From Corynebacterium guangdongense (lineage in GTDB: Bacteria; Actinomycetota; Actinomycetes; Mycobacteriales; Mycobacteriaceae): a stretch of DNA of 64,000 nucleotides. Shown here one piece after another: positions 26,233 through 34,025 of this stretch (its first letter is position 1; each line of letters starts with the position of its first letter). The stretch is taken from the NCBI RefSeq assembly GCF_030408915.1, contig NZ_CP047654.1, forward strand, positions 992,001 to 1,056,000, in the 5' to 3' direction. The translations under genes and the position numbers were made by a program. Under the pieces are notes generated by a model. It worked only from the letters and a program-made list of their open reading frames with translations. It searched no databases and was not told where the DNA came from.

Positions 26233-27321
26233 ATGACCAACATTGACGGACTGAACCTGACAGAGATGTCTGAGCCCGACGGGGTCGTCCTCGTGGCCGG
26301 GGACGGTGGCCTCATCGGCTCCTACGCCGCCCGTGAGTACCACAGCCTCGGCTGGGAGGTCCACGGAGTGTCCCGCCGCGACCTCGCGACCGAATGGACC
26401 CACCATTCCGCCGACCTGCTGACGGGGGAGGGGCTTCCCGTCGGCGTCCTCTCCCGCGTCACCCACCTGGTGTTCGGCGCCTACGTCGAGAAGTCGACCG
26501 AGGCTGAACTCATCCAGGTGAACGACGCCCTGCTGCAGAACACCCTGGACGCGCTCCACCGGAACGGCGCCCCGCTCAAACACGTCACCATCTACCAGGG
26601 CGGCAAGGCCTACGGCCATCACCTCGGCTTCTTCAACACCCCCGCCAAGGAAACCGACCCGCGTCTCATCGCCCCGCACTTCTATTACACGCAGGAGGAC
26701 CTCCTCAAGCGCAACGCACGGGAGCGCGGCTTCGCCTGGACCGCCATCCGTCCGGAGGGCGTTACCGGTTACGCCACCGGAAACCCCATGAACTTGCTCA
26801 TGGTCATCGGCGTTTATGCGGCCATCAACAAGGAACTCGGTTTGCCCCTGCGGTTCCCGGGCACCCGCGCCGCCTACGATGTGCTGTACCAGACCACCGA
26901 CGCGGAGCTCCTGGGCCGTGCCACGGTGTGGGCAGGGTCGGAGCCGAAGGCGGACGGCGAGGCCTTCAACGTCACCAACGGCGACGTTTTCCGGTGGTCC
27001 CAGCTGTGGCCGAAATTCGCCCGGCACTTCGCCATGGAGTACGCCGAGCCGCAGCAGATGTCCCTGGCCGAAGCGATGCCAATGCGCAAGCACGTCTGGG
27101 AGTCCCTGGTCGAGCGCCACGGGCTGCGCGCGACCCCTTTCGAGCAACTCGTCGGCTGGGGCGTCGGTGACTTCCTCTTCCACCACGAGGCCGACAACAT
27201 CACCTCTACGGTCAAGGTCCGTCAGGCCGGTTTCGCCGATGTCCTCGACACCGAGACCCGTCTCCTCGAACTCTTTGACAAGCTCATTGAGGCGAAGATT
27301 CTCCCGCCGTTGACTGCCTAG
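26233..27321 (+). CDS. PRISE-like short-chain reductase (progesterone 5-beta-reductase/iridoid synthase-like)
   Basis: A 362-residue extended/atypical SDR. The nucleotide motif is VAGDGGLIGSYAARE (GxxGxxG). Two marks identify the PRISE group of 1,4-enone reductases: Lys125 in YQGGKAYGHH and Tyr151/Tyr152 in HFYYTQEDLL, which correspond to the catalytic Lys and the NFYY-ED motif. In plants and bacteria these enzymes reduce activated C=C bonds with NADPH; the natural substrate here is unknown. It has its own promoter, so it is not part of the fdh operon although it is next to it. Confidence 0.82.
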   Translation: MTNIDGLNLTEMSEPDGVVLVAGDGGLIGSYAAREYHSLGWEVHGVSRRDLATEWTHHSADLLTGEGLPVGVLSRVTHLVFGAYVEKSTEAELIQVNDALLQNTLDALHRNGAPLKHVTIYQGGKAYGHHLGFFNTPAKETDPRLIAPHFYYTQEDLLKRNARERGFAWTAIRPEGVTGYATGNPMNLLMVIGVYAAINKELGLPLRFPGTRAAYDVLYQTTDAELLGRATVWAGSEPKADGEAFNVTNGDVFRWSQLWPKFARHFAMEYAEPQQMSLAEAMPMRKHVWESLVERHGLRATPFEQLVGWGVGDFLFHHEADNITSTVKVRQAGFADVLDTETRLLELFDKLIEAKILPPLTA

Positions 27322-27394
27322 CGCCGGTTCCTCAGCGCGACCGCCGCACCGCAAGGGGTTCAGGGGACGCGGCGGCTGCGGTATCCTCACCCTC

Positions 27395-27742
27395 ATGGGA
27401 TATGACCTGGCGATGTGGGTGGGTGAGCAGCCCCGGTCCGACGTCGAGGGGGCGATGCAGCTGGAGGAGCGCTTCGACCACTATCAGGTCTGCGAGGACC
27501 CGGTGGCCCCGGAGATCAGGGATTTCGTGGACCGGGCGTTGACGGATTTCCCGATCGACACGGAGGAGGAGATGGAGGCCAGCCCCTGGCGCGACATCCC
27601 TCTCTACGGCGCCGCTCGCGGCGACATGATCTACTTCTCGCTCCTCACCGACACCCCGCCGGAGACGGTGCAGTCCATCATCGACCTGGGCAAGGTCGTG
27701 GAACTCGTCGTCGTGGACCCGCAGGCGCGCCGGACCTACTGA
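27395..27742 (+). CDS. Hypothetical acidic protein upstream of glycerate kinase
   Basis: A 115-residue soluble, acidic protein that I do not recognise. It has alternating helix and strand character, starts MGYDLAMWVGE and ends VELVVVDPQ, with no Cys pairs or membrane helices. TATCCT at 27382-27387 is 7 nt before the ATG (leaderless). The stop overlaps the glxK start (TGATG), so it is translationally coupled to glycerate kinase. Confidence 0.75.
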   Translation: MGYDLAMWVGEQPRSDVEGAMQLEERFDHYQVCEDPVAPEIRDFVDRALTDFPIDTEEEMEASPWRDIPLYGAARGDMIYFSLLTDTPPETVQSIIDLGKVVELVVVDPQARRTY

Positions 27743-28680
27743 TGCGCGTCCTGGTCGCGCCGGACAGTTTCAAGGGCACCTTCACCGCCGCTGAGGCTGC
27801 CGAACTCATCGCCGCCGGCGCCCGGGCGCCGGGCGCGACAATCACTCTCCTCCCGCTCGCCGACGGTGGCGAGGGCACCCTCGCCGTCCTCGCCGGCTCG
27901 GCCCCGCTTATCGACGCCCGGACAGTCGACCCCTGGAACCGGCCGATCACCGCCTCCTTCGCGATGGTGGGGGAGACAGCCGTCGTCGAGCTGGCCCGGG
28001 CATCCGGCCTCCACTTCGGCCCCGGCGACCCGGTGACGGCCTCGACCTACGGCACCGGGCTGCTCATCGCCGAGGCCCTCGATCGCGGCGCGAGAAAGGT
28101 GCTCATCGCGGCCGGTGGCTCGGCGACCACCGACGGTGGCGTCGGTGCGGTGCGCGCCATCACGGAACGGGGCGGCACCCGCGGTACCAGGCTCACCGTC
28201 TTGACCGACGTGACCACGCCCTTCGAGCACGCCGCCGTGGTCTTCGGCCCGCAGAAGGGGGCCACGCCCGCGCAGGTCGGGGAGCTGACGGCGCGGCTCA
28301 ACGAGCTGGCGTCGTCATTTCCGAAGGACCCGCGTGGCCTGGCCCGCACCGGCGCCGCCGGGGGATTCTCCGGCGGCCTCTGGGCCCACTTCGACGCCGA
28401 GCTCGTCGACGGTGCCGGCCGGGTCCTCGACGTCCTCGGCTTCGACGAGCTGCTGGCCTGCACCGACCTGGTCGTCGTCGGCGAAGGGCGCCTCGACGCG
28501 CAGACCGGCCAGGGCAAGATCATCGACGCGGTGCTGCGTCGCGTCGCCAAGCGGGTGCCCGTTGTCGCCGTGGTCGGCAGCGTCTCAGACGACCTGGGGG
28601 GCTACGCCGCGAAGTTCGCCGAGATCATCGTCGCGTCGACGGCGCAGGAGCTCCGGGCCGCCGGTGCCCGGCTGGGCTAG
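27742..28680 (+). CDS. glxK: Glycerate kinase
   Basis: A 312-residue protein of the GlxK/GarK family, somewhat shorter than the usual 370-380. It opens with RVLVAPDSFKGTFTAAEAAE and has LLPLADGGEGTLAVL, IAAGGSATTDGGVGA and VVVGEGRLDAQTGQGKI, all conserved in family-1 glycerate kinases. It phosphorylates D-glycerate in glyoxylate/serine-type pathways. Missing residues seem to fall in the middle (after FEHAAVVFGPQKGA), but both signature ends are intact, so it is likely active. Confidence 0.93.
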   Translation: MRVLVAPDSFKGTFTAAEAAELIAAGARAPGATITLLPLADGGEGTLAVLAGSAPLIDARTVDPWNRPITASFAMVGETAVVELARASGLHFGPGDPVTASTYGTGLLIAEALDRGARKVLIAAGGSATTDGGVGAVRAITERGGTRGTRLTVLTDVTTPFEHAAVVFGPQKGATPAQVGELTARLNELASSFPKDPRGLARTGAAGGFSGGLWAHFDAELVDGAGRVLDVLGFDELLACTDLVVVGEGRLDAQTGQGKIIDAVLRRVAKRVPVVAVVGSVSDDLGGYAAKFAEIIVASTAQELRAAGARLG

Positions 28681-29084
28681 TGACTTCGCCGGCTGGCCGT
28701 CGGCAGACCTCCGGACTTGGCCCGGACGGATCGGCCGGAGTCCTCCACATCGTGATCCTGCAGGGACGGCTCACGATCCTCGTCGAGAATGTGCTCCTCG
28801 TAGACGCGCCGACGGCGGCGTTGCTCGTAACGCGCCTGGGAGGCTTCCGTCCGCGGTCGCCGTGGCTTGCGGGAGGACCGTTGCGGGCGAGCGTCTCCTG
28901 ATGACGGCTTCGATGGAGTCACCGCCTCGAAGGAGTACCTCGAGTTGTCCACGGCGCACGGAGTCGGGGTGCCCGGGGCGGTATGGCGGTAGAACCCGCT
29001 GCCGTCAGGGTTCACCGGCCGTTCCCCGCCGCAGATCGGGCACCGGGCCTTCCCCTTGACCACCCCGATTGACTGGATCCTCAT
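28677..29084 (-). CDS. Hypothetical protein with N-terminal zinc-ribbon-like Cys pairs
   Basis: A 135-residue protein of unknown function. The N-terminus has ARCPICGGERPVNPDGSGF, with CPIC as one half of a possible zinc site and a later Cys in TPTPCAVDN. The remainder is a low-complexity, Arg/Ser/Glu-rich tail that looks disordered. It converges on glxK with a 4-nt overlap. The ATG at 29084 is used; an upstream TTG at 29093 is open. The N-terminal part looks genuinely conserved, while the tail could be a composition artefact. Confidence 0.55.
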   Translation of the reverse strand: MRIQSIGVVKGKARCPICGGERPVNPDGSGFYRHTAPGTPTPCAVDNSRYSFEAVTPSKPSSGDARPQRSSRKPRRPRTEASQARYEQRRRRRVYEEHILDEDREPSLQDHDVEDSGRSVRAKSGGLPTASRRSH

Positions 29085-29117
29085 GAAGCACAAAGTTAAC
29101 CCAGGACGAAGCAGAAC

Positions 29118-30113
29118 CTACTTCACGCTCACCTGACCGGGGTGGCCGGAGGTGGTGTGGCCGATGACGGGGTAGCCCGGGATTTCGCCGACGACGAGGA
29201 GTCCGCCGGAGGTCTGGGCGTCGGCGAGCAGGAGGAGCGTTTCCTCGGAGACGCCGTCGGCGAGGATGTGGGGGCGTACCCAGTCGAGGTTGCGTCGCGA
29301 ACCGCCGGAGACGAAGCCTTCGGCGATGGAGTCGACGGCGGCCTGGAGCTTCGGCACGGCGGCGGCGTCGATCTCGGCGGAAATGCCGGAGGCGCGCATC
29401 ATCTTGTACAGGTGGCCGAGCAGGCCGAAGCCGGTGACGTCGGTGGCGGCCGTGACCCCGGCGGCCAGCGCCTTCTCGGAGGCCTCTTTGTTGAGGGTCG
29501 TCATGAGTTCGACCGACTCGGGGAAGTCCTCACCGGTGGCCTTGTGCCGGTTGTTGGTGATGCCGACGCCGATCGGCTTAGTCAGGGTCAGGGGAAGTCC
29601 GGCCTCGGCGGCGTCGTTGCGCATGAGCTTGTCCGGGTTGGCGACGCCTGTGACGGCCATGCCGTAGGTCGGTTCGGGGGAGTCGATGGAGTGCCCGCCG
29701 GTGACGGAGATGCCGGCCTCGGTGGCGGCGTCGAGGCCGCCGCGCAGCACTTCGCGCATGAGCTCGGTCGGCAGCACGGAGCGCGGCCAGCCGAGGAGGT
29801 TGATCGCGGTGATGGGGGTGCCGCCCATGGCGTAGACGTCGCTCATGGCGTTGACCGCGGCGATCCTTCCCCAGGTGTAGGCGTCGTTGTGGACCGGGGT
29901 AAAGAAGTCCGCGGTGGAGATGACGGCGGTGTCGCCGTTGATGCGGATGGCGGCGGCGTCGTCGCCGTCGTCGAGCCCGACGATGACGTTCGGGTCGGTG
30001 TGGCCGATCAATCCCGCGACGGCCTCCTCCAGCTCACCCGGCGGAATCTTGCAGGCGCAGCCGCCGCCGGAGGCGTAGGAGGTCATCGTGAAGGTGAGCT
30101 TCGAGTTAGTCAT
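29118..30113 (-). CDS. selD: Selenophosphate synthase
   Basis: A 331-residue SelD. The active-site motif GGGCACK carries Cys19 and Lys22, equivalent to Cys17 and Lys20 of E. coli SelD, so this SelD uses Cys, not Sec. ATP/Mg residues are in DDGDDAAAI and the downstream ISTADFFTPVHNDAY. It makes selenophosphate from selenide and ATP for SelA. The ATG at 30113 is chosen because TATGGT lies 7 nt before it and because MTNSKLTFTMTSYASGGG is the family N-terminus. It is divergent from the tRNA-Sec gene, with 66 bp shared between the two promoters. Confidence 0.96.
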   Translation of the reverse strand: MTNSKLTFTMTSYASGGGCACKIPPGELEEAVAGLIGHTDPNVIVGLDDGDDAAAIRINGDTAVISTADFFTPVHNDAYTWGRIAAVNAMSDVYAMGGTPITAINLLGWPRSVLPTELMREVLRGGLDAATEAGISVTGGHSIDSPEPTYGMAVTGVANPDKLMRNDAAEAGLPLTLTKPIGVGITNNRHKATGEDFPESVELMTTLNKEASEKALAAGVTAATDVTGFGLLGHLYKMMRASGISAEIDAAAVPKLQAAVDSIAEGFVSGGSRRNLDWVRPHILADGVSEETLLLLADAQTSGGLLVVGEIPGYPVIGHTTSGHPGQVSVK

Positions 30114-30141
30114 ACCAGCCACCATAGTCAGGCCCCGGTGA

Positions 30142-30172
30142 TTGAAAACGGGGTCTGCCCATTTGCTACGGT
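30142..30172 (+). promoter_or_regulatory. Promoter of tRNA-Sec/selA/selB unit
   Basis: TTGAAA (30142-30147) and TACGGT (30167-30172) are 19 nt apart, which is long. An alternative -10 is TGCTAC at 30164 with 16 nt. Transcription from either would start within a few bases of the tRNA 5' end at 30180. Confidence 0.5.
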
Positions 30173-30179
30173 GGTCGAC

Positions 30180-30274
30180 GGAGGCGTACGTGTCCTGGTG
30201 GGCGCCCCGGTCTTCAAAACCGGTGAGGCCGAGTATCTCGGTCTGGCGGGTTCGATTCCCGTCCGCCTCCGCCA
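30180..30274 (+). tRNA. selC: tRNA-Sec (UCA anticodon), with encoded CCA
   Basis: A 95-nt gene, the same length as E. coli selC. Landmarks are as follows. The acceptor 5' strand is GGAGGCG and the 3' strand CCGCCTCC, then discriminator G and CCA. A 6-bp D stem (GTGTCC/GGGCGC) has a 4-nt TGGT loop. The anticodon stem CCGGT/ACCGG has loop CTTCAAA (anticodon TCA). A long variable arm has an 8-bp stem (AGGCCGAG/CTCGGTCT). The T stem is GCGGG/CCCGT with TTCGATT. The eighth acceptor pair (30187 with 30263) is T-C, a mismatch. It reads UGA in fdhA and is followed by selA after 19 bp. Confidence 0.97.
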
Positions 30275-30293
30275 TACTTTTCAAGGAGCCCTG

Positions 30294-31592
30294 ATGAGTG
30301 CCGATCCCCGTCGCCGCATCCCGCGTACCGACGACCTGCTCGCGCTCGAGGAGGTGCAGGCCTCCCCACTGGCCGACGCCGCCGTCCGCGCCGCGATCGA
30401 CGAGGCGCAGTCCGCCGCCCGCCGTCTGGAGATCGCCCCGGAGGAGGTCGCCCCCCGCGTCATCGCCGCCGTCAGCTCCGCCCGGCCCAGCTCACTGACC
30501 CCGGTCCTCAACGCGACCGGCGTCATCGTCCACACCAACATCGGCCGCGCGCCGCTCTCGCCCGCGGCCACGCAGGCGCTTGTCGACGCCGCCGGCTACG
30601 CCGACGTCGAAATGGACCTCGACTCCGGCCAGCGTTCCCCGCACCGCGGCCTGGGCGCGAAGAAGGCCCTGCTGGCCGCCTGCCCCGGCGCCGAGGACGC
30701 GCTGGTGGTCAACAACGGGGCCGCAGCCCTCCTGCTGGCGACGACCGCGCTGGCCGAGGGCGGGGAAGTGGTCATCTCCCGCGGCGAACTCATCGAGATC
30801 GGCGCGGGCTTCCGCCTACCCGAGCTCATCGAGTCCGCCCGCGTCGACCTGCACGAGATCGGCGCCACCAACCGCACCCACCCCGCGGACTACGAGCGCG
30901 CCCTGGCCCGCCCGAACGCGAAGGCCGTGCTCAAGGTCCACCCCTCGAATTTCCGCGTGGAGGGCTTCACGGCCTCGGTCTCCACGGAGCAATTGAGGCC
31001 GCTGGCGGATGAAACCGGCGCGGCGCTGATCGTCGACCTCGGCTCCGGCCTGCTCCACCACGATCCGGTGCTGCCGGACGAGCCGGACATCGCCGCGGAG
31101 ATCGCCGCCGGCGCCGACGTCGTCATCGCCTCCGGTGACAAGCTGCTCGGTGGCCCGCAGGCCGGCATCCTGCTGGGCAGGGCCGAGACGATCCGGAAGC
31201 TGAAGAAGCATCCGCTGGCGCGGGCGGTGCGCGTCGACAAGCTGCGACTGGCCGCCCTGGAGGCGACGCTGACCTCCGCCGATGTGCCGGTGAGGGAGTA
31301 TCTCCACGCCGACCCGGACGAGCTGAAGGCCCGTGCCACGGCCCTCGCCTCGGCGGTCGGGGGAGAGGTCGTCGCACACGACGGCCGCGTCGGCGGTGGC
31401 GGGGCACCCGGCTTCGAGCTGCCCGGCTGGGCCGTGCGCCTGCCGTCGACGCTCGCACGGCCGCTGCGTACCGGCACCCCGTCGGTGCTGGGGCGGGTCC
31501 ACGACGGCGCCTGCCTCATCGATCTGCGCTGCGTCCCGCCCGCCGAGGACGCCACCCTCATCGCTGCCGTCCGCCGAGCCCAGGAGCCGTAG
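30294..31592 (+). CDS. selA: L-seryl-tRNA(Sec) selenium transferase
   Basis: A 432-residue PLP enzyme. It has LNATGVIVHTNIGRAPLS near residue 75, a central VVNNGAAALLLATTALA, and the PLP-lysine motif ASGDKLLGGPQAG with Lys283. SelA converts Ser-tRNA(Sec) to Sec-tRNA(Sec) using selenophosphate. The ATG at 30294 has AAGGAG at 30283-30288. The frame is open far upstream through the antisense of selD, but that is not coding. It abuts selB (TAG then ATG with no gap), so the two are co-translated. Confidence 0.96.
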   Translation: MSADPRRRIPRTDDLLALEEVQASPLADAAVRAAIDEAQSAARRLEIAPEEVAPRVIAAVSSARPSSLTPVLNATGVIVHTNIGRAPLSPAATQALVDAAGYADVEMDLDSGQRSPHRGLGAKKALLAACPGAEDALVVNNGAAALLLATTALAEGGEVVISRGELIEIGAGFRLPELIESARVDLHEIGATNRTHPADYERALARPNAKAVLKVHPSNFRVEGFTASVSTEQLRPLADETGAALIVDLGSGLLHHDPVLPDEPDIAAEIAAGADVVIASGDKLLGGPQAGILLGRAETIRKLKKHPLARAVRVDKLRLAALEATLTSADVPVREYLHADPDELKARATALASAVGGEVVAHDGRVGGGGAPGFELPGWAVRLPSTLARPLRTGTPSVLGRVHDGACLIDLRCVPPAEDATLIAAVRRAQEP

Positions 31593-33380
31593 ATGTACGT
31601 CGTCGCCACCGCCGGTCACGTCGACCACGGCAAGTCCACACTGGTCAAGCGCCTGACCGGGCTTGAACCCGACCGTTGGGACGAGGAGAAGGACCGCGGC
31701 CTGACCATCGACCTCGGCTTCGTCTGGACCCGGACGCCCGCGGACCGCGACGTCGCCTTCGTCGACGTGCCCGGCCACGAGAAGTTCCTCGGCAACATGC
31801 TCGCCGGCGTCGGACCGGCCCCGGTCGTCATGTTCGTCGTCGCCGCCGACGAAGGCTGGCAGGCCCAGTCCAACGACCACCGTGACGCCGTCGACGCCTT
31901 CGGCATCCGCCACGGATTCATCGTCTTGACCCGCGCCGACCGCGCCTCCGCGCAGCGCCGCGCCGAGGTCGAGGCCCAGGTCCGCCGTGAACTGGCCGGC
32001 ACCACGCTTGCCGACGCCCCCGCAGTCACCGTCTCGGCCCACACCGGCGAAGGGATCGACGCCCTGCTCACCACCCTCGACTCGGTGCTGGAGGCCGCCC
32101 ACAGCCCCGACGCTGAGGCGCGCGTGCGCATGTGGCTCGACCGCTCCTTCACCATTAAGGGCGCGGGCACGGTGGTCACCGGAACGCTGGCCGCCGGCAC
32201 GGTCTCGGTGGGGGACACGCTCGCACTGTCCACCGTCGTGGGCCTCCGCGAGGTGCAGGTCCGCTCCATCCAGTCGGAGGAGTCCGCGCGCGAATCCATC
32301 GGCCCGGTCAACCGTGTGGCCTTGAACCTGCGTGGCGTCGCCGCCGACGAGGTCGGCCGTGGCGACGCGCTGCTCACCCCTGAAGCCTGGCCGGTGGCCA
32401 GAGCCGTCGACGCCCGCCGCACCTCCGGGGCGGACTTCGCGCAGGCGCCGCAGGAGGTCGCCCTGCACATCGGCTCCGCCCAGGTCCAGGCCCAGGTCCG
32501 CCCCCTCGGTCAGGAGCACGTGCGTCTGACCCTGGACCGTCCGTTGCCGCTGGCCGTCGGCGATCGGATGGTGCTGCGCAAGCCCGGCGACCGCCACGTC
32601 TACGCCGGCGTCGCCGTCCTGGACGTGGACCCTCCCGCGCTGACCCGCCGCGGCGCCGCGACGCGGCGGGCCGCCGCCCTGGCCGCACTGCCCCTGCACG
32701 GCGACCCCGTCCACGAGGTCACCCGCCGCGGCGCAATCCGGCGCGCGGACCTGGTCCGCTTCGGCCTCGACGTCCCCGAGACCCCGCCGACCGGCATCGT
32801 CGCCTTCCGCGGCTGGTGGATTCACGCTCCCCAGGTCATCTCCTGGCGCAACACCCTCACCGAGACCCTTGACAGGCACCTGGCCGACAATCCGCTCTCG
32901 CCCGGGCTCTCCCGCGGTGCCGCCCTGAGCGCGCTCACGTTGCCCGCCGAGGAGCTGCTGGCCCTGCCGGTCGCCGCCGCCAAGCTGGAACAGGCCGAGG
33001 GCCTCATCCGCCAGCCGGGGGCGAAGGTCGACCTCGGCGAGGCGGAGCCTGGCGTCGCGACGCTCGAGCGACGCCTGCGGGACGCGCCCTTCGCAGCCCC
33101 GGAAGCCGACGACCTCACCGCGCTCAAGCTGGGCGCCAAGCAGCTCGCCGCCGCCGAACGGGCCGGGCGCTTGCTGCGCCTGGCCGAGGGGATCGTCCTG
33201 CTTCCCGACGCCCCGCGCAAGGCCAGGACCATTCTGGCCGCCCTGCCACAGCCCTTCACCACCTCCGAGGCCCGCAAGGCCCTCGAGACCAGCCGGCGCG
33301 TGGCAATTCCGCTGCTCGAGCACATGGACGCCAAAGCCCTCACCCGCCGTGTCGACGGGGCGAACCGGCGGGTGATCTGA
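31593..33380 (+). CDS. selB: Selenocysteine-specific elongation factor SelB
   Basis: A 595-residue GTPase. G1 is GHVDHGKST (residues 8-16) and G3 is DVPGHEKF. G4 is degenerate (TRAD instead of NKxD), which is common in actinobacterial SelB. EF-Tu-like domains 2-3 follow to about residue 370. The C-terminal 220 residues form winged helices, which in characterised SelB bind the SECIS stem-loop. It delivers Sec-tRNA(Sec) to the UGA codon of fdhA. Its stop overlaps the mug start (TGATG). Confidence 0.95.
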   Translation: MYVVATAGHVDHGKSTLVKRLTGLEPDRWDEEKDRGLTIDLGFVWTRTPADRDVAFVDVPGHEKFLGNMLAGVGPAPVVMFVVAADEGWQAQSNDHRDAVDAFGIRHGFIVLTRADRASAQRRAEVEAQVRRELAGTTLADAPAVTVSAHTGEGIDALLTTLDSVLEAAHSPDAEARVRMWLDRSFTIKGAGTVVTGTLAAGTVSVGDTLALSTVVGLREVQVRSIQSEESARESIGPVNRVALNLRGVAADEVGRGDALLTPEAWPVARAVDARRTSGADFAQAPQEVALHIGSAQVQAQVRPLGQEHVRLTLDRPLPLAVGDRMVLRKPGDRHVYAGVAVLDVDPPALTRRGAATRRAAALAALPLHGDPVHEVTRRGAIRRADLVRFGLDVPETPPTGIVAFRGWWIHAPQVISWRNTLTETLDRHLADNPLSPGLSRGAALSALTLPAEELLALPVAAAKLEQAEGLIRQPGAKVDLGEAEPGVATLERRLRDAPFAAPEADDLTALKLGAKQLAAAERAGRLLRLAEGIVLLPDAPRKARTILAALPQPFTTSEARKALETSRRVAIPLLEHMDAKALTRRVDGANRRVI

Positions 33381-33934
33381 TGCTCGAGGAGTTCTACGGC
33401 GCCACGGTCCCCGACATGATGCCGCCCGAGCTGCGGCTGCTCTTCGTCGGAATCAACCCCTCGCTCATGGCGGCCAAGACCGGCGTCCACTTCGCCCGGC
33501 GCGGCAATCGTTTCTGGCCGGCCCTGCACGCCGCTGGCATCACGGAGCGCGAGATCGCGCCCTATGAGGGCCTCTCACCGGAGGATTCCGCCCACCTCGA
33601 CCAGCGGGGCGTCGGCATCACCAACATCGTCCCCGTCGCCACCGCCCGCGCCGACGAACTGACCCCGGAACAGATCACCGCGGGCATGGCCCGGCTGCGG
33701 GCGCTCGTCGACGCCCGGCGCCCCGTGGTCGTCGTCATCCTCGGCGTCACCGCCTGGCGACTGGGCACCGGCGACCGGAAGGCGACCATGGGCTGGCAGG
33801 ACAGCCCCTTCCAGGACACCCGGGGTTTCGTGGCAGCCAACCCGTCCGGGCTCAACGCCCACTACCAGATCCCCGACCTGGCGCGGCAGTACGCGGAGGC
33901 GGCCGCGGCGGCGGGGCTGGAGCTGTACCGGTAA
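33380..33934 (+). CDS. mug: Mismatch-specific uracil/thymine-DNA glycosylase, Mug family
   Basis: A 184-residue DNA glycosylase. LLFVGINPSLMAA carries the GINPS motif of the Mug/TDG group (Asn activates the water). FARRGNRFWPALHAAG is the pairing region, and NPSGLNAHYQI is the second motif. It removes uracil, ethenocytosine or thymine from mismatches with G. It is translationally coupled to selB (TGATG), although no functional link to selenium is known; read-through expression with selA-selB is likely. Confidence 0.92.
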   Translation: MLEEFYGATVPDMMPPELRLLFVGINPSLMAAKTGVHFARRGNRFWPALHAAGITEREIAPYEGLSPEDSAHLDQRGVGITNIVPVATARADELTPEQITAGMARLRALVDARRPVVVVILGVTAWRLGTGDRKATMGWQDSPFQDTRGFVAANPSGLNAHYQIPDLARQYAEAAAAAGLELYR

Positions 33935-33947
33935 ATCCTCCGCTGGC

Positions 33948-34025
33948 GTGCAATTACACGCCTGCCGGGACCCCTGTTTCCGTGTAATTACATGCTTTTG
34001 GCCGGTGCGGTGGGTGCAATTACAC
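33948..34025. repeat. Three copies of a 12-bp palindrome (GTGYAATTACAY)
   Basis: GTGCAATTACAC (33948-33959), GTGTAATTACAT (33982-33993) and GTGCAATTACAC (34014-34025) stand 34 and 32 bp apart, start to start, between the convergent mug and 34020-34841 genes. Each is a near-perfect palindrome of GTGTAATTACAC. The third copy overlaps the stop codon (34020-34022) of the minus-strand gene. The spacing is about three helical turns, so all copies face the same side of the DNA. Confidence 0.8.

Noticed and set aside
29118..30113. SelD as a second selenoprotein
   Set aside because: The active-site codon encodes Cys (GGGCACK); there is no UGA.
30816..33323. 835-codon minus-strand ORF
   Set aside because: Antisense to selA and selB with Gly/Gln/Arg-rich composition; explained by third-position GC bias.
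33948..34025. CRISPR array
   Set aside because: Repeats are only 12 bp and palindromic with two spacers; no cas genes are present.
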